Shown: one piece after another, positions 8,503 through 15,972 of the stretch
How positions within the stretch are numbered: position 1 is the stretch's first letter
Layout: the number at the start of each line of letters is the position of its first letter
Source of the DNA: an uncultured Myxococcales bacterium
GTDB taxonomy: Bacteria > Myxococcota_A > Polyangia > Polyangiales > Polyangiaceae
Direction of reading: 5' to 3'
Length of the DNA stretch: 51,003 nucleotides
Assembly: GCA_937902985.1 (NCBI GenBank)
Contig: CALFNG010000030.1
Coordinates: 1 to 51,003 of the forward strand
Translations under genes and position numbers: made by a program
Notes under the pieces: generated by a model
The model's input: the letters and a program-made list of their open reading frames with translations, nothing else
What the model was told of the DNA's origin: nothing
The model's database searches: none

Positions 8503-8693
8503 CGAGCGGAGGGATGTGCTGGGCTTGCAAGGGCAACGGCCGGATCAAGTGCGCCACGTGCGACGGAACGCGCGTAGTTCGCAAGGCTTCGAGCACCGCG
8601 GGAGCGCCGTCGCCCGTGGAAGCGTGCACGGTCTGCGCCCAGTCGGGGCGCGTGTCGTGCGAGCCCTGCAGCGGCGCGGGGCGGCTCCCGTAG
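8499..8693 (+). CDS. DnaJ-type zinc-finger mini-protein
   Basis: A 64-residue protein made almost entirely of four cysteine-pair motifs: CWACKGNG, CATCDGT, CTVCAQSG and CEPCSGAG. This is the arrangement of the DnaJ central cysteine-rich domain, where motifs 1+4 and 2+3 each bind one Zn. The J-domain and substrate-binding domain are absent. Free-standing versions exist in bacteria and plastids and are thought to act as thiol or folding helpers; the role here is unknown. Its start overlaps the upstream small ORF. A symmetric hairpin follows at 8710. Confidence 0.7.
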   Translation: MTSGGMCWACKGNGRIKCATCDGTRVVRKASSTAGAPSPVEACTVCAQSGRVSCEPCSGAGRLP

Positions 8694-8709
8694 CCGGCAC
8701 CCGCGACGG

Positions 8710-8733
8710 TCGGGCCCTCCCGGGCGGGCCCGA
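8710..8733. terminator. symmetric GC hairpin between convergent genes
   Basis: The 8-bp arms TCGGGCCC and GGGCCCGA are perfectly complementary around an 8-nt loop. The hairpin sits in the 79-bp gap between the zinc-finger gene stop (8693) and the stop of the lipoprotein gene on the opposite strand (8773). No U-tract follows on either side. The position fits a bidirectional terminator or transcript-end stabiliser. Confidence 0.45.
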
Positions 8734-8772
8734 TGACGCGCTCGGTCGTCGTGTCCCGGGGCGCGGCCGGGC

Positions 8773-9564
8773 TCACTGAGCGGCGGCGAATACCGGGCAG
8801 GCGACGGCGGCTTCCTTCCAGATACCGCCTTCGCACTGCTCCGCGGTGCCACCGGGAACGTTGCACGTGCCGTAGTCGCAGAAGAGGCCGTTCGCCGTGC
8901 AGGCGCTGCCGAGCGGGGCGCGAGGCATCGGACAGCCCGCCGTCCCTGGATGCTGGCAGGCCCACCGGCCTTGCGTGGACGCATCGATCTGCAGGATCGG
9001 GCCTCCGCGCGACACGACGCACGCGCACCGGCCGCGGGGGTAGTTGCAGATCAGGCCGTCGTTCGGGCACGCGGAGCCCTCGGTGACGCCGTCGAACGTG
9101 GAAGGGCACGCCGACCCGAGGCTCACGGAACAATTCGAGTCCGTGGGCCCCTTCACCTGCCACGATCCCTGGCAAGTCGCCACGGAGTCGCAGCCCTCGA
9201 CGGGATTCGAGCCGTATTCGCATTCGAGGCCTTGCGGCGCGCATATGTTCTTGCCGCCCCCCGCCTGGAGTGGACACGGAGACCCGGCGCCGCCATCGGC
9301 GCTTCCTCCACTGCTGCTTCCGCTTCCACTGCCTCCGCTTCCACTGCCCCCGCTTCCACTGCCCCCGCTCCCGCTGCTGCTCCCGCTTCCACTGCCGCTG
9401 CTTCCGCCGCTGCCGCTCCCGCTACTGCTACTCCCGCTAGATCCGCTGCTGCTGGTGCCGCCGTTGCCGGCGTCGCTGTCGGTAGTGAACGCGCTGCCGC
9501 CGCATGCAAACGACATCAGAGCCAGCGGTAAGACAAGCACGCTTCCACGCAACGACTTCCTCAT
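8773..9564 (-). CDS. secreted lipoprotein with Gly/Ser linker and disulfide-rich domain
   Basis: A 263-residue lipoprotein starting at ATG 9564 (MRKSLRGSVLVLPLALMSFAC), with the lipobox Cys near residue 21. About 70 residues of Ser/Gly repeats (SGSGSGG-type), built from imperfect 18-bp DNA repeats, form a flexible tether. The C-terminal half contains regularly spaced Cys (CPLQ, CAPQGLECEYG, CDSVATCQGSW, CPNDGLICNYP, CTANGLFCDYGTC), apparently repeats of a roughly 45-residue mini-domain with G-x-x-C-x-Y/F. No enzyme motif is visible. The start overlaps the end of the formamidase-remnant frame as ATGA. Regulation is not visible. Confidence 0.75.
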   Translation of the reverse strand: MRKSLRGSVLVLPLALMSFACGGSAFTTDSDAGNGGTSSSGSSGSSSSGSGSGGSSGSGSGSSSGSGGSGSGGSGSGGSGSGSSSGGSADGGAGSPCPLQAGGGKNICAPQGLECEYGSNPVEGCDSVATCQGSWQVKGPTDSNCSVSLGSACPSTFDGVTEGSACPNDGLICNYPRGRCACVVSRGGPILQIDASTQGRWACQHPGTAGCPMPRAPLGSACTANGLFCDYGTCNVPGGTAEQCEGGIWKEAAVACPVFAAAQ

Positions 9565-10069
9565 GTGACCACGATAGAGCGAAGTGCGTGCCATTCCCAT
9601 TTGCGCGCCGAAACGCGTCGGGGCGCCGTTCGCCAAACAACAATTTGTGCGACCCGCGACAGGCCGATCGCACTTTGGGACGCGCCGAACGCCGTGTCGC
9701 CGTGACGCCCAGGCTCGCGCAGAAGGTCGGCCGCGCCCGTCGAATCGACCTCGTGGATGGTGATGACTTCGCGTGGCTTGGGCTCTTCGATGAGATCTTT
9801 GTAGTGAAATCCCCACCAGGCGGCCGCGTTGCTTCCGAGGATTTGCCGGGGAATTTGCTATTGCCCGACGGACGCGGCTTCACGTCGAGAATGCGCACCT
9901 CGAGGATGTCGCCCAGCTCCGCGCCCTTGATGGCGACCGGACCGGTGCAGATGTGCACGCCGAGCCCCTCCCCCGCGCCTCGCCCGAAGAGCGAGGCGTC
10001 CATGGGGCCGGCGCCTCGTCGATCGACTCCCTTCTCGGCGACAGGGTAAGACGAATTCCGACTTCGCAC
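9561..10069 (-). pseudogene. acetamidase/formamidase (FmdA/AmdA family) remnant
   Basis: Two frames on the minus strand carry consecutive parts of an acetamidase/formamidase. The first (from 10069) has ASLFGRGAGEGLGVHICTG, then IKGAELGDILEVRILDVKPR. After a frameshift near 9850 the second frame has LGSNAAAWWGFHYKD, then PKPREVITIHEVD. These match the N-terminal metal-site half of the family, with the T-G-P-x-x-I/V-K-G-A-E-x-G-D box. The family's C-terminal half is missing. The second frame runs on into unrelated sequence and ends at 9561-9563, overlapping the start of the lipoprotein gene. The frameshift plus truncation make it non-functional. Confidence 0.75.
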
Positions 10070-10133
10070 GGGCGGTATTTCTGCGGGAATTCCGCGCGAT
10101 ATCCTCCAACGCTCCGACAGCGCGCCCGCTCGT

Positions 10134-10660
10134 TCAGAGATCGATGACGACCTCGAGGTACTCGCTCGGCAGAACCAGCGAGCCGTCTCCCGATCGATTC
10201 CCCCGCTCGATCAGCTCGAGAATGTCCCGGGAGAACGCCGTCTGCTTGTCGGGATCGAGCGCCGCGAAAGCCCTGTCAGCGGACCGTAGTAGGTGCGGAA
10301 GACCTCGACCCAGTGCATCGGTGACCGGTAGCGAAAGACGAAGTCTCGCCTGGTGGTGCGGATCTGGCTCGCGCTCGCGGCGAAGAGGTCGTCGAGTCGC
10401 GCGGTCGTTCCCCACAGCGCGGGCGACTTCACGGCGGCGGCTGGAGGCACGTACCGGCCGATCGTCTTGAAGAGCTGCCCGATGAAGCTCTCGGGGGTCC
10501 AGTTTGCGAGGCCGATCCGGCCGCCGGGCTTGCACACCCGCACGAGCTCACTCGGTGCCCGCTCTTGATCGGCTTCCTGGAAGGTGATGCAGTGGCCCTC
10601 GGCTTGTGCGCGCTTGCGACCGGAGTCGAGCAACGCTCCGACGTAATCGGTGGACTCCAT
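10134..10660 (-). pseudogene. class I SAM-dependent methyltransferase remnant with internal deletion
   Basis: From ATG 10660 the frame reads MESTDYVGALLDSG, then CITFQEAD, directly joined to QERAPSELVRVCKPGG and IGLANWTPESFIGQLFK. In intact enzymes of this type about 25 residues separate the EAD acid-loop from the E-x-A-x-E-L-x-R-V-x-x-P-G-G helix; here they are missing without loss of frame. The N-terminal GxGxG SAM loop is also absent. After FRTYYGPL the true continuation (AFAALDPDKQTAF, NRSGDGSLVLPSEYLEV) lies in another frame that stops at 10134. One frameshift plus two deletions mean it cannot bind SAM. It lies beside another dead gene. Confidence 0.75.
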
Positions 10661-10790
10661 GTCTTGTTCCTTCGAGCTGAGGTGAGGCGGGGTCTTGGCC
10701 CCGGTTTCTTGAGGCACCGGCTCCGCGGGATGCCGGCCTCGACGAAGCCCGCTCGGACACGCCGGCCCCGCATGCTAGACGGCATCGGTC

Positions 10791-11594
10791 ATGGGTCGTT
10801 GGTCCGCTGGATTCGTCTGTATCGCGTGCGTGCTGAGCCGGCCGCGAGACGCGTTCGCCGACGACTCTCACCGCGTCGCGCCTGCGGCGCACACCCCCAA
10901 GCCCTGGTGCGCGCCGGAGGTGTCGGAGCTCTCCGACCACGTCTGCTTCTTCGACGGCGGGCTACCCGACGACGGTCGCCGGACGCTCGTCATCTACCTT
11001 CACGGCTTGCTCGCGGCGACGCCGGGGTTCCAGTGGCTGCAGCAGAGAGGCATGGCCATTCACGCCAAGCGCCTCGGTTTCACCGTCATGCTGCCCACGT
11101 CTCCGGCGGTGGAGGGCGGCTACGTGTGGCCCACGTCGCGCGCCGCGGAGGAGAAACAGGAGCCCGAGATCCTGGCGAACCTCCAGAGGTCGCGGGCGGA
11201 CCTCGAGCGGCGGCTTGGGCACGGCTTCGACGAGACGTTCGTCGTCGGCTTCTCGAGCGGCGCCTATTACGCTAGCTCGCTTGCCGTGCGCGGCGCGCTC
11301 GATACCGACGGATACATCGTCCTTGCGGGCGGCGCCTCGTGGGTGCACAGCGGGGCCACGAGCGCGAAGCGCGCGCCCGTCTTCATCGGCGTCAGCGCCG
11401 CCGATCCGCAAACGGCGGACCACTCGCGCGCGTTCGCCGCCGCGCTCGCCGGCCTCGGGTGGCCGTATCGCGCCGAGGAGCGCAACGTCGGGCACATGGT
11501 GGACTGGGGCTTCATGACGCGAGGCCTCCAGTGGCTCCGGGCGCGCACTCCGCGGCGTCCGGGCACTGTGATCGAGGGTGGAACGCCGCCGTAA
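10791..11594 (+). CDS. secreted alpha/beta hydrolase
   Basis: A 267-residue exported alpha/beta hydrolase. Signal peptide is roughly MGRWSAGFVCIACVLSRPRDAFA. LVIYLHGLL gives the oxyanion-hole strand with the HG motif. The nucleophile elbow is GFSSG in FVVGFSSGAYYAS, and the acid-and-His end is HMVDWGF in ERNVGHMVDW. The VFIGVSAADPQT strand carries a likely catalytic Asp. Similar proteins act as esterases, poly-hydroxyalkanoate or ferulate-type depolymerases; the substrate cannot be fixed here. Its stop lies only 12 bases from the stop of the convergent beta-helix gene. Confidence 0.8.
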   Translation: MGRWSAGFVCIACVLSRPRDAFADDSHRVAPAAHTPKPWCAPEVSELSDHVCFFDGGLPDDGRRTLVIYLHGLLAATPGFQWLQQRGMAIHAKRLGFTVMLPTSPAVEGGYVWPTSRAAEEKQEPEILANLQRSRADLERRLGHGFDETFVVGFSSGAYYASSLAVRGALDTDGYIVLAGGASWVHSGATSAKRAPVFIGVSAADPQTADHSRAFAAALAGLGWPYRAEERNVGHMVDWGFMTRGLQWLRARTPRRPGTVIEGGTPP

Positions 11595-11606
11595 CCCGAC
11601 ATCGGT

Positions 11607-12854
11607 TCAGCGCAGGATCTGCGAGTTGATGTTCTGCGCGGGCGCCTTCGCGATGACGTAGAAGCCCGGGAGGCCGGCCGTCTCGAAGGTGCCGGCGGGG
11701 TTGTTTCGCGTGATCGAGTCCTGGATCGTGATCGACCCGGTCTTGTTGTTGCTGACGAAGAAGACCGCGCTGCCGCCTTCGTTCGCCTTGTTGTTCTCGA
11801 GCAGGCTGCTGGTGATGTCGAGGACGATCTCGTTGCCGTCGTTGTAGATCGCGCCGCCGTTGCCGCCCTGTCCGCTGTTGGCGCCGTGGCCGACCGCGGT
11901 GTTTTCGGAGAGCAGCGTATTGAGGATGTTCCACGAGACGCCGATGCTGCTGAGCGCGCCGCCGTTCGCGCACGAGTTGCCGACGCCGGCCTTGCCGCCG
12001 AACGTGCTGTTGACGATCCACACCGGCCGGGCCGGGCCGGCGCCGGACGCGACCAGGTAGTCGAGCTTGCGGATCGCGCCGCCCCCGACGTCGGAGCCGA
12101 GGTCGTCGCATATGTTGTTGAAGAAGCGCGAATTGACGACCTTGAGACTCCCCCCCTGCGCGTGAATGGCGCCGCCGCCGCCGTCGTTGTTCGTGCCGTC
12201 GGGGATGCCCTTCGCGCTGCCGTCGACGAACGTGATGTTCTGGACCACGAGCTGTACGCCGGGGTTGGTGTTGCAGTCGCCCGGTCCCGGCGGGTACACC
12301 TGCGCCTTGTCGCACGTGGCCATGTAGAGGATACGGGTCGTTCCGCCGCCGCTCAGCGTCACCTTGTTGCCGCCGTCGATGACGAGCTTCGTTCCCTTGT
12401 CGTTGAAGACCTTGGCCGTCGACGTGAGGACGATGGTCACCGGATCAGGGCCGCAGTTGAAGGTGATGACGCCGCCCATCGCGACCGCGGCCACGAACGC
12501 GTCGCCGGTGCAGCTCGCGGGGGTGCCCATTCCGACGATCGTGGTGGGCGACGACACGTCCTCGGCTTGACCCGCGGCGGGGATCGTCGCGTGGCCGTCG
12601 GGGTAGCCCGCGGGCAGGCCGTCTTGCGGATTCGTCGGCGGCGGCGTGCTGCCGCCGCTCGACGACGCTCCACCGCTCGACGAGGCTCCGCTGCTCGACG
12701 AGGCGCCTCCGGACGACGACGAGCCTCCACCGTTGTCGCTCGACCCCCCGTCCGAGCCTAGCGGCGCGGTCGTGTGATCGTCCGAGCTGCACCCGCCGAC
12801 GGTGGCGACGGTGACGAGCGCAGCAGCGCGAACGGCGGAAGAGATCGAGCCCAT
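11607..12854 (-). CDS. surface lipoprotein with right-handed beta-helix
   Basis: A 415-residue lipoprotein. The signal peptide (MGSISSAVRAAALVTVATVGGC) is followed by a Ser/Gly tether. The rest shows short repeating strands of parallel beta-helix type: LVIDGGNKVTLSGG, LVVQNITFVDG, LKVVNSRFFNN, WNILNTLLSEN and ITSSLLENNKANEGGSA. This is the PbH1 pattern seen in pectate-lyase-like and adhesin folds. Nothing in it looks like a catalytic Asp cluster, so adhesion or polysaccharide binding is as likely as lyase activity. The TFNCGPDPVTIVLTSTAKVF segment is typical of choice-of-anchor-type myxobacterial proteins. Convergent with the hydrolase gene. Confidence 0.8.
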   Translation of the reverse strand: MGSISSAVRAAALVTVATVGGCSSDDHTTAPLGSDGGSSDNGGGSSSSGGASSSSGASSSGGASSSGGSTPPPTNPQDGLPAGYPDGHATIPAAGQAEDVSSPTTIVGMGTPASCTGDAFVAAVAMGGVITFNCGPDPVTIVLTSTAKVFNDKGTKLVIDGGNKVTLSGGGTTRILYMATCDKAQVYPPGPGDCNTNPGVQLVVQNITFVDGSAKGIPDGTNNDGGGGAIHAQGGSLKVVNSRFFNNICDDLGSDVGGGAIRKLDYLVASGAGPARPVWIVNSTFGGKAGVGNSCANGGALSSIGVSWNILNTLLSENTAVGHGANSGQGGNGGAIYNDGNEIVLDITSSLLENNKANEGGSAVFFVSNNKTGSITIQDSITRNNPAGTFETAGLPGFYVIAKAPAQNINSQILR

Positions 12855-13094
12855 CGTTCAACGGTATCCCGCCATGGGAACGCGCAGCAACGAAGGCAGG
12901 CGCCTCCGTTGTGCCGACGGCCCTCACAGGCCGCTACCTGCGTTTCTACGACCGACGCGCCGCGGTTCGCGGCGAGATCCTCGTAAGGCTGTTCCGGAGG
13001 AACACGCCGGAGCTTCAGTCTCGCGGTCGTGGCGCGGGAACCGATGGCCGGTGCTCCCGCTCTTGCCGACTTTGTTCGCCCGCCTCGGGTCGGC

Positions 13095-13343
13095 CGGCTA
13101 CGTCCTGGGCGGCAAATACGAGCTGGTGCGCCCGCTCGGCCGCGGCTCGATGGGCGAGGTCTGGGTCGCGAACCACCGGTCGCTCGGAGAAGAGGTGGCC
13201 GTCAAGCTGCTCGCCGCGGCGTCGGGTACCGGCCAGTGGGAGGATCAGGGCGCCGCCGCGCCCCGCGGTCTCCTCCCCCTTCCCCCGCGCCTTCCGTGAC
13301 GCCCGCGCGTCGCCCGACGGTCGACAAGAGCGCGACGCTCTGA
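13095..13343 (+). pseudogene. Ser/Thr kinase N-lobe fragment
   Basis: The stretch GYVLGGKYELVRPLGRGSMG, then EVWVANHRSLGEEVAVKLLA, is a textbook kinase start with glycine loop GRGSMGEV and ATP-binding Lys in AVKLL. Immediately afterwards the sequence turns into Pro/Ala/Arg-rich text and no HRD, DFG or APE motif appears. In a neighbouring frame the stretch PPPSPAPSVTPARRPTVDK looks like the Pro-rich tail of a kinase linker. An internal deletion that fused N-lobe and tail is possible. No convincing start codon or ribosome site is visible. The 3' end faces the 3' end of the GAF-HisKA gene. Confidence 0.65.
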
Positions 13344-13382
13344 TCGTCGGTCCCTCGGGTGTTCGCGCCCGGCGCGGGGTGG

Positions 13383-14315
13383 TCACGCTGGAATGGACCG
13401 CGCTACCTCTTGCTCGGGGCCAAACGCGTCGTGCTCGAGAGACGCCCCGAGGTCGAGCATCTGGGTGTCGCCCGACAGGTAATGGGTGCTCACGAGGCGG
13501 ACGACGTTTCGTAACCGCATCGTGACCTGGCTTATCTGACGGGCCGCCTCCATCGCAACCTCGAGGTGCTCGGTGGCTTCGGTGCCTGGCGACAGGCTGC
13601 TCATGAGGCGACCCAACCGGAGCTGCAGGACCGTGAGGGGATTGTTCACCTCGTGGCTCACGGTCACGGCGGCCTCGAGCACGGCTTGCACGCGCGCCGC
13701 GCACAGGCGCTCTTCCTCGAGCGCCTCCACCATGGCGAGGCGGTCCCCGAGGACCTTGGCTCGGCCCGCAAGGGTCGCGCGCTGCTCCTCGCCTTCGAAC
13801 TCGAGAACCGCCAGCCGCGCTAGGACGGTGAGCGTCTGGAGATGAGCCTCCGTCGTCTCGAAGGTCCTCGTGTCGGTCGCGGCCAGCGTTCCCCAGATGG
13901 TCCCATCGCTCCGCCGGAGCGGGACGCCGATGTACGAGCGGAGGCCCAGCCTCGTGCACGCCGGCAAGAGGCGGAAAGCCGGATGCGCCTCGAGATCGAA
14001 CTCTCGCAATGCCACCGCCTTCCGGACGACGCACGCGCAGGGCATCTCGTCGGCGGGAAGCATCATCCCGCTCACGATGCCGAGCCCTGCGCGGTCGGAG
14101 GCCTCGAGCACCGTGAGGGTGTTTGCCTCGAGGTCGATCCGTGTGAGCACGCAGATGCGGAGCCCGAGGAGCTCATTGATGAGCCCGAAGATGGCCTGCG
14201 TCGCTTCGCGAGCGCTCGCGTAACCGCGCGTGGCGAACACCGACAGTACACGCACCGGATCCGCGCCGGCCGTCACGATGGATCGTTCGATAGAAAGCTC
14301 TTGCATCGTCTTCAC
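13383..14315 (-). CDS. GAF-HisKA phosphoacceptor protein lacking an ATPase domain
   Basis: A 310-residue cytosolic signalling protein. Residues about 25-180 form a GAF domain (ATQAIFGLINELLGLRI, LRSYIGVPLRRSDGTIWGTL). A coiled linker (EEQRATLAGRAKVLGDRLAM) follows. The HisKA dimerisation helix carries the H-box AVTVSHEVNNPLTVLQLRLG, whose His is the predicted phospho-acceptor. The protein ends shortly after HisKA with HYLSGDTQMLDLGAS. No HATPase N, G1 or G2 box is present, so it cannot autophosphorylate alone. It may be an acceptor that works with a separate kinase, or a truncated kinase. A kinase N-lobe fragment ends 40 bases away on the other strand. Confidence 0.8.
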   Translation of the reverse strand: MKTMQELSIERSIVTAGADPVRVLSVFATRGYASAREATQAIFGLINELLGLRICVLTRIDLEANTLTVLEASDRAGLGIVSGMMLPADEMPCACVVRKAVALREFDLEAHPAFRLLPACTRLGLRSYIGVPLRRSDGTIWGTLAATDTRTFETTEAHLQTLTVLARLAVLEFEGEEQRATLAGRAKVLGDRLAMVEALEEERLCAARVQAVLEAAVTVSHEVNNPLTVLQLRLGRLMSSLSPGTEATEHLEVAMEAARQISQVTMRLRNVVRLVSTHYLSGDTQMLDLGASLEHDAFGPEQEVARSIPA

Positions 14316-14734
14316 CTCCGGGCCCCTCTCTTCTCGTTACCCTCGGGAACTCCGTCCCCCTCCGGGGCATGTAGGCATACACGGCCGGCCCGCGCAATAC
14401 ACGAAGCTTCTGGACCCCCGCATGCGGACGGCCTGGCAACCTGCAATCCTCGGGCGATCACGTCGACGCGAGCGGGCGGACGCCCGCTCACGTTTTCTCA
14501 GCCAAACCCATCCGCGCGCGGGGAGAGACTCCCCTCATGGTGAACCGCGCTCCCCGAGCACTTCGCCGATATGCCCTTCCGATGTGCCCAATCGTGGTCC
14601 TTCGCTATGCGCATTCGGATGAGTCGATAACTGGTCTGTCGGTCGAAAGAGGTTCATAGTGACCTCTGCCTGATGCCGGGTCGTACCCATTCGTCGGGGC
14701 GACTCCAAACTGCACTTCCAGCGGAGGGGCACGC
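14316..14734. other. intergenic region with hairpins, no gene seen
   Basis: This 419-base gap separates the divergent GAF-HisKA and diiron-oxygenase genes. It holds the terminator-like hairpin listed at 14470. A small perfect inverted repeat, AGAGGT (14648-14653) and ACCTCT (14662-14667), lies about 70 bases before the oxygenase start and could be an operator. I see no convincing -35/-10 pair and no coding signal. Confidence 0.5.
14470..14496 (+). terminator. intrinsic terminator-like hairpin with short T run
   Basis: The arms GAGCGGGCG and CGCCCGCTC are perfect complements separated by two bases, and ACGTTTT follows on the plus strand. No plus-strand gene ends just upstream. It is therefore either an attenuator in the leader of the oxygenase gene or the surviving terminator of a lost gene. 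Confidence 0.45.
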
Positions 14735-15550
14735 ATGGAACATTTCAAGAGTCCGTTCGAAGCCAACGATCTGTCGAGCGAGCGGGCCACGGAGAACCGC
14801 GAGTTCTTCGACGGCCTGTTACGCCGAGCCGGAAATCATCGGCTCTTCTCGCATCCGTTCCTCTGGAACGCCGGCGGGGCGACGCTGCCTCATCACACCA
14901 TGGCGTTCATTCTCACGAGCTTCTACGGGATCGTGGCTCCCTTCACGGGGCTCCTCTGCTCGCTCGGCGGGCATGCGCCGAGCTTGCGAAGCCGCTTTGC
15001 GCTCATGGACAATATCTACGAAGAGATGGGCTGCGGTGATCTGAACTCGGCTCACCCCCGCCTCTATCTCAGAATGCTCGCGTCGATGGGTGTTTCGGAG
15101 CCGGCGGCCGAGGGCTTCCCCACGCTGCCGTCGGTCTGCCGGATCAACGACCACCTCCGCGAGGTCGTAGAGCAGCGCCCCTTCTCGGTCGCCTGCGCGG
15201 TGCTGGCCTCCGCCGAGGCGACCATTCCAGCAACGTTTCCTCCCCTCGCGAGCATGGCGCGCAGTGCGTTTCGCGAGATCGACACGACGTTCTTCGATCG
15301 ACACGGCGTGCGCGACGAGGGACACAGCGCCGACGCCTCGATGCTCTTCTCGATCACGGCCAGCCGCTCGGACTTTTCCGTTGCGGAGCAAGACGTGGAG
15401 ATCGATCTGGAGCACCGGAGCGAGCTGTTCGACGAGTGGATATCGGCCATCTCGGAGGGAGCGCTGGACAGCCGGAGCAACGACCCTGCGCGGCCTCTCA
15501 GCGCGCGTCCGCCCGCGCCGAAGCGCCAGAGCGTCCCGCCTCCGGCCTGA
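14735..15550 (+). CDS. heme-oxygenase-like diiron oxidase/oxygenase (HDO) family protein
   Basis: A 271-residue cytosolic helical protein with the ligand pattern of the HDO superfamily (iron-containing redox enzymes with a TenA/PqqC-like fold). DNIYEEMGCGD gives Glu96 and Glu97, SAHPRLY gives His107, and FFDRHGVRDEGH gives His190, Asp194 and His197 as an H-x3-D-x2-H set. This matches the two-iron site of enzymes that use O2 to oxidise amines or fatty-acid-like substrates. The last 30 residues are a disordered Arg/Pro tail. The ATG at 14735 is preceded by GGAGGGG. No partner biosynthetic gene is adjacent, so the substrate is unknown. Confidence 0.75.
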   Translation: MEHFKSPFEANDLSSERATENREFFDGLLRRAGNHRLFSHPFLWNAGGATLPHHTMAFILTSFYGIVAPFTGLLCSLGGHAPSLRSRFALMDNIYEEMGCGDLNSAHPRLYLRMLASMGVSEPAAEGFPTLPSVCRINDHLREVVEQRPFSVACAVLASAEATIPATFPPLASMARSAFREIDTTFFDRHGVRDEGHSADASMLFSITASRSDFSVAEQDVEIDLEHRSELFDEWISAISEGALDSRSNDPARPLSARPPAPKRQSVPPPA

Positions 15551-15613
15551 AGGGGCAAGGGCAACCGCCGATCGCCGGCAGACGTCGTGTCGCCATGACC
15601 ATGGCGCGGGGGG

Positions 15614-15924
15614 TCACCAGACGCCGGGAACGAGCCGCTTGCGCGTCCGACACATGTACTCGCCGTAACCGCGAAGGGCGACGGCGAGGAAGCGCTCTTC
15701 GGCGAGGAGGCGACCCTGAACAGCACGACCATCGGCAAGAAGAACGCCTCCGCGACGTACGATCCGAGCGCCAGCGGCGTCGCCAGCGCCCCCAGGAGAG
15801 CACCCGAATACATCGGATGGCGAACGGCACGATAAGGACCGGTCACCACGACGTTCTGCTCCGTCTCGACGACGATGACCCGGTGGAGACGGGAATCCAG
15901 GCTCTTCGAGTCTGCCTTCGTCAT
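15614..15924 (-). pseudogene. isoprenylcysteine carboxyl methyltransferase (ICMT) family remnant
   Basis: The first frame from ATG 15924 reads VVETEQNVVVTGPYRAVRHPMYSG, shown in parts: the TGPYRAVRHPMYSG box is the hallmark of ICMT-family and phospholipid methyltransferase membrane enzymes. It continues into a membrane helix (ATPLALGSYVAEAFFL). The expected ending, EERFLAVALRGYGEY then CRTRKRLVPGVW, lies in a different frame that stops at 15614. A frameshift in the last helix and loss of the N-terminal helices make this a remnant. It lies between two intact genes on the other strand. Confidence 0.7.
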
Positions 15925-15972
15925 CGAAGACACCGAGTGGCGCCCCCGACCGGCGGCCGCTATCGAACCGGT

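Noticed and set aside
9300-9440. Periodic 18-bp pattern that looked like a CRISPR-like array
   Set aside because: It encodes the Ser/Gly tether of a lipoprotein in frame; no spacers and no dyad repeat.
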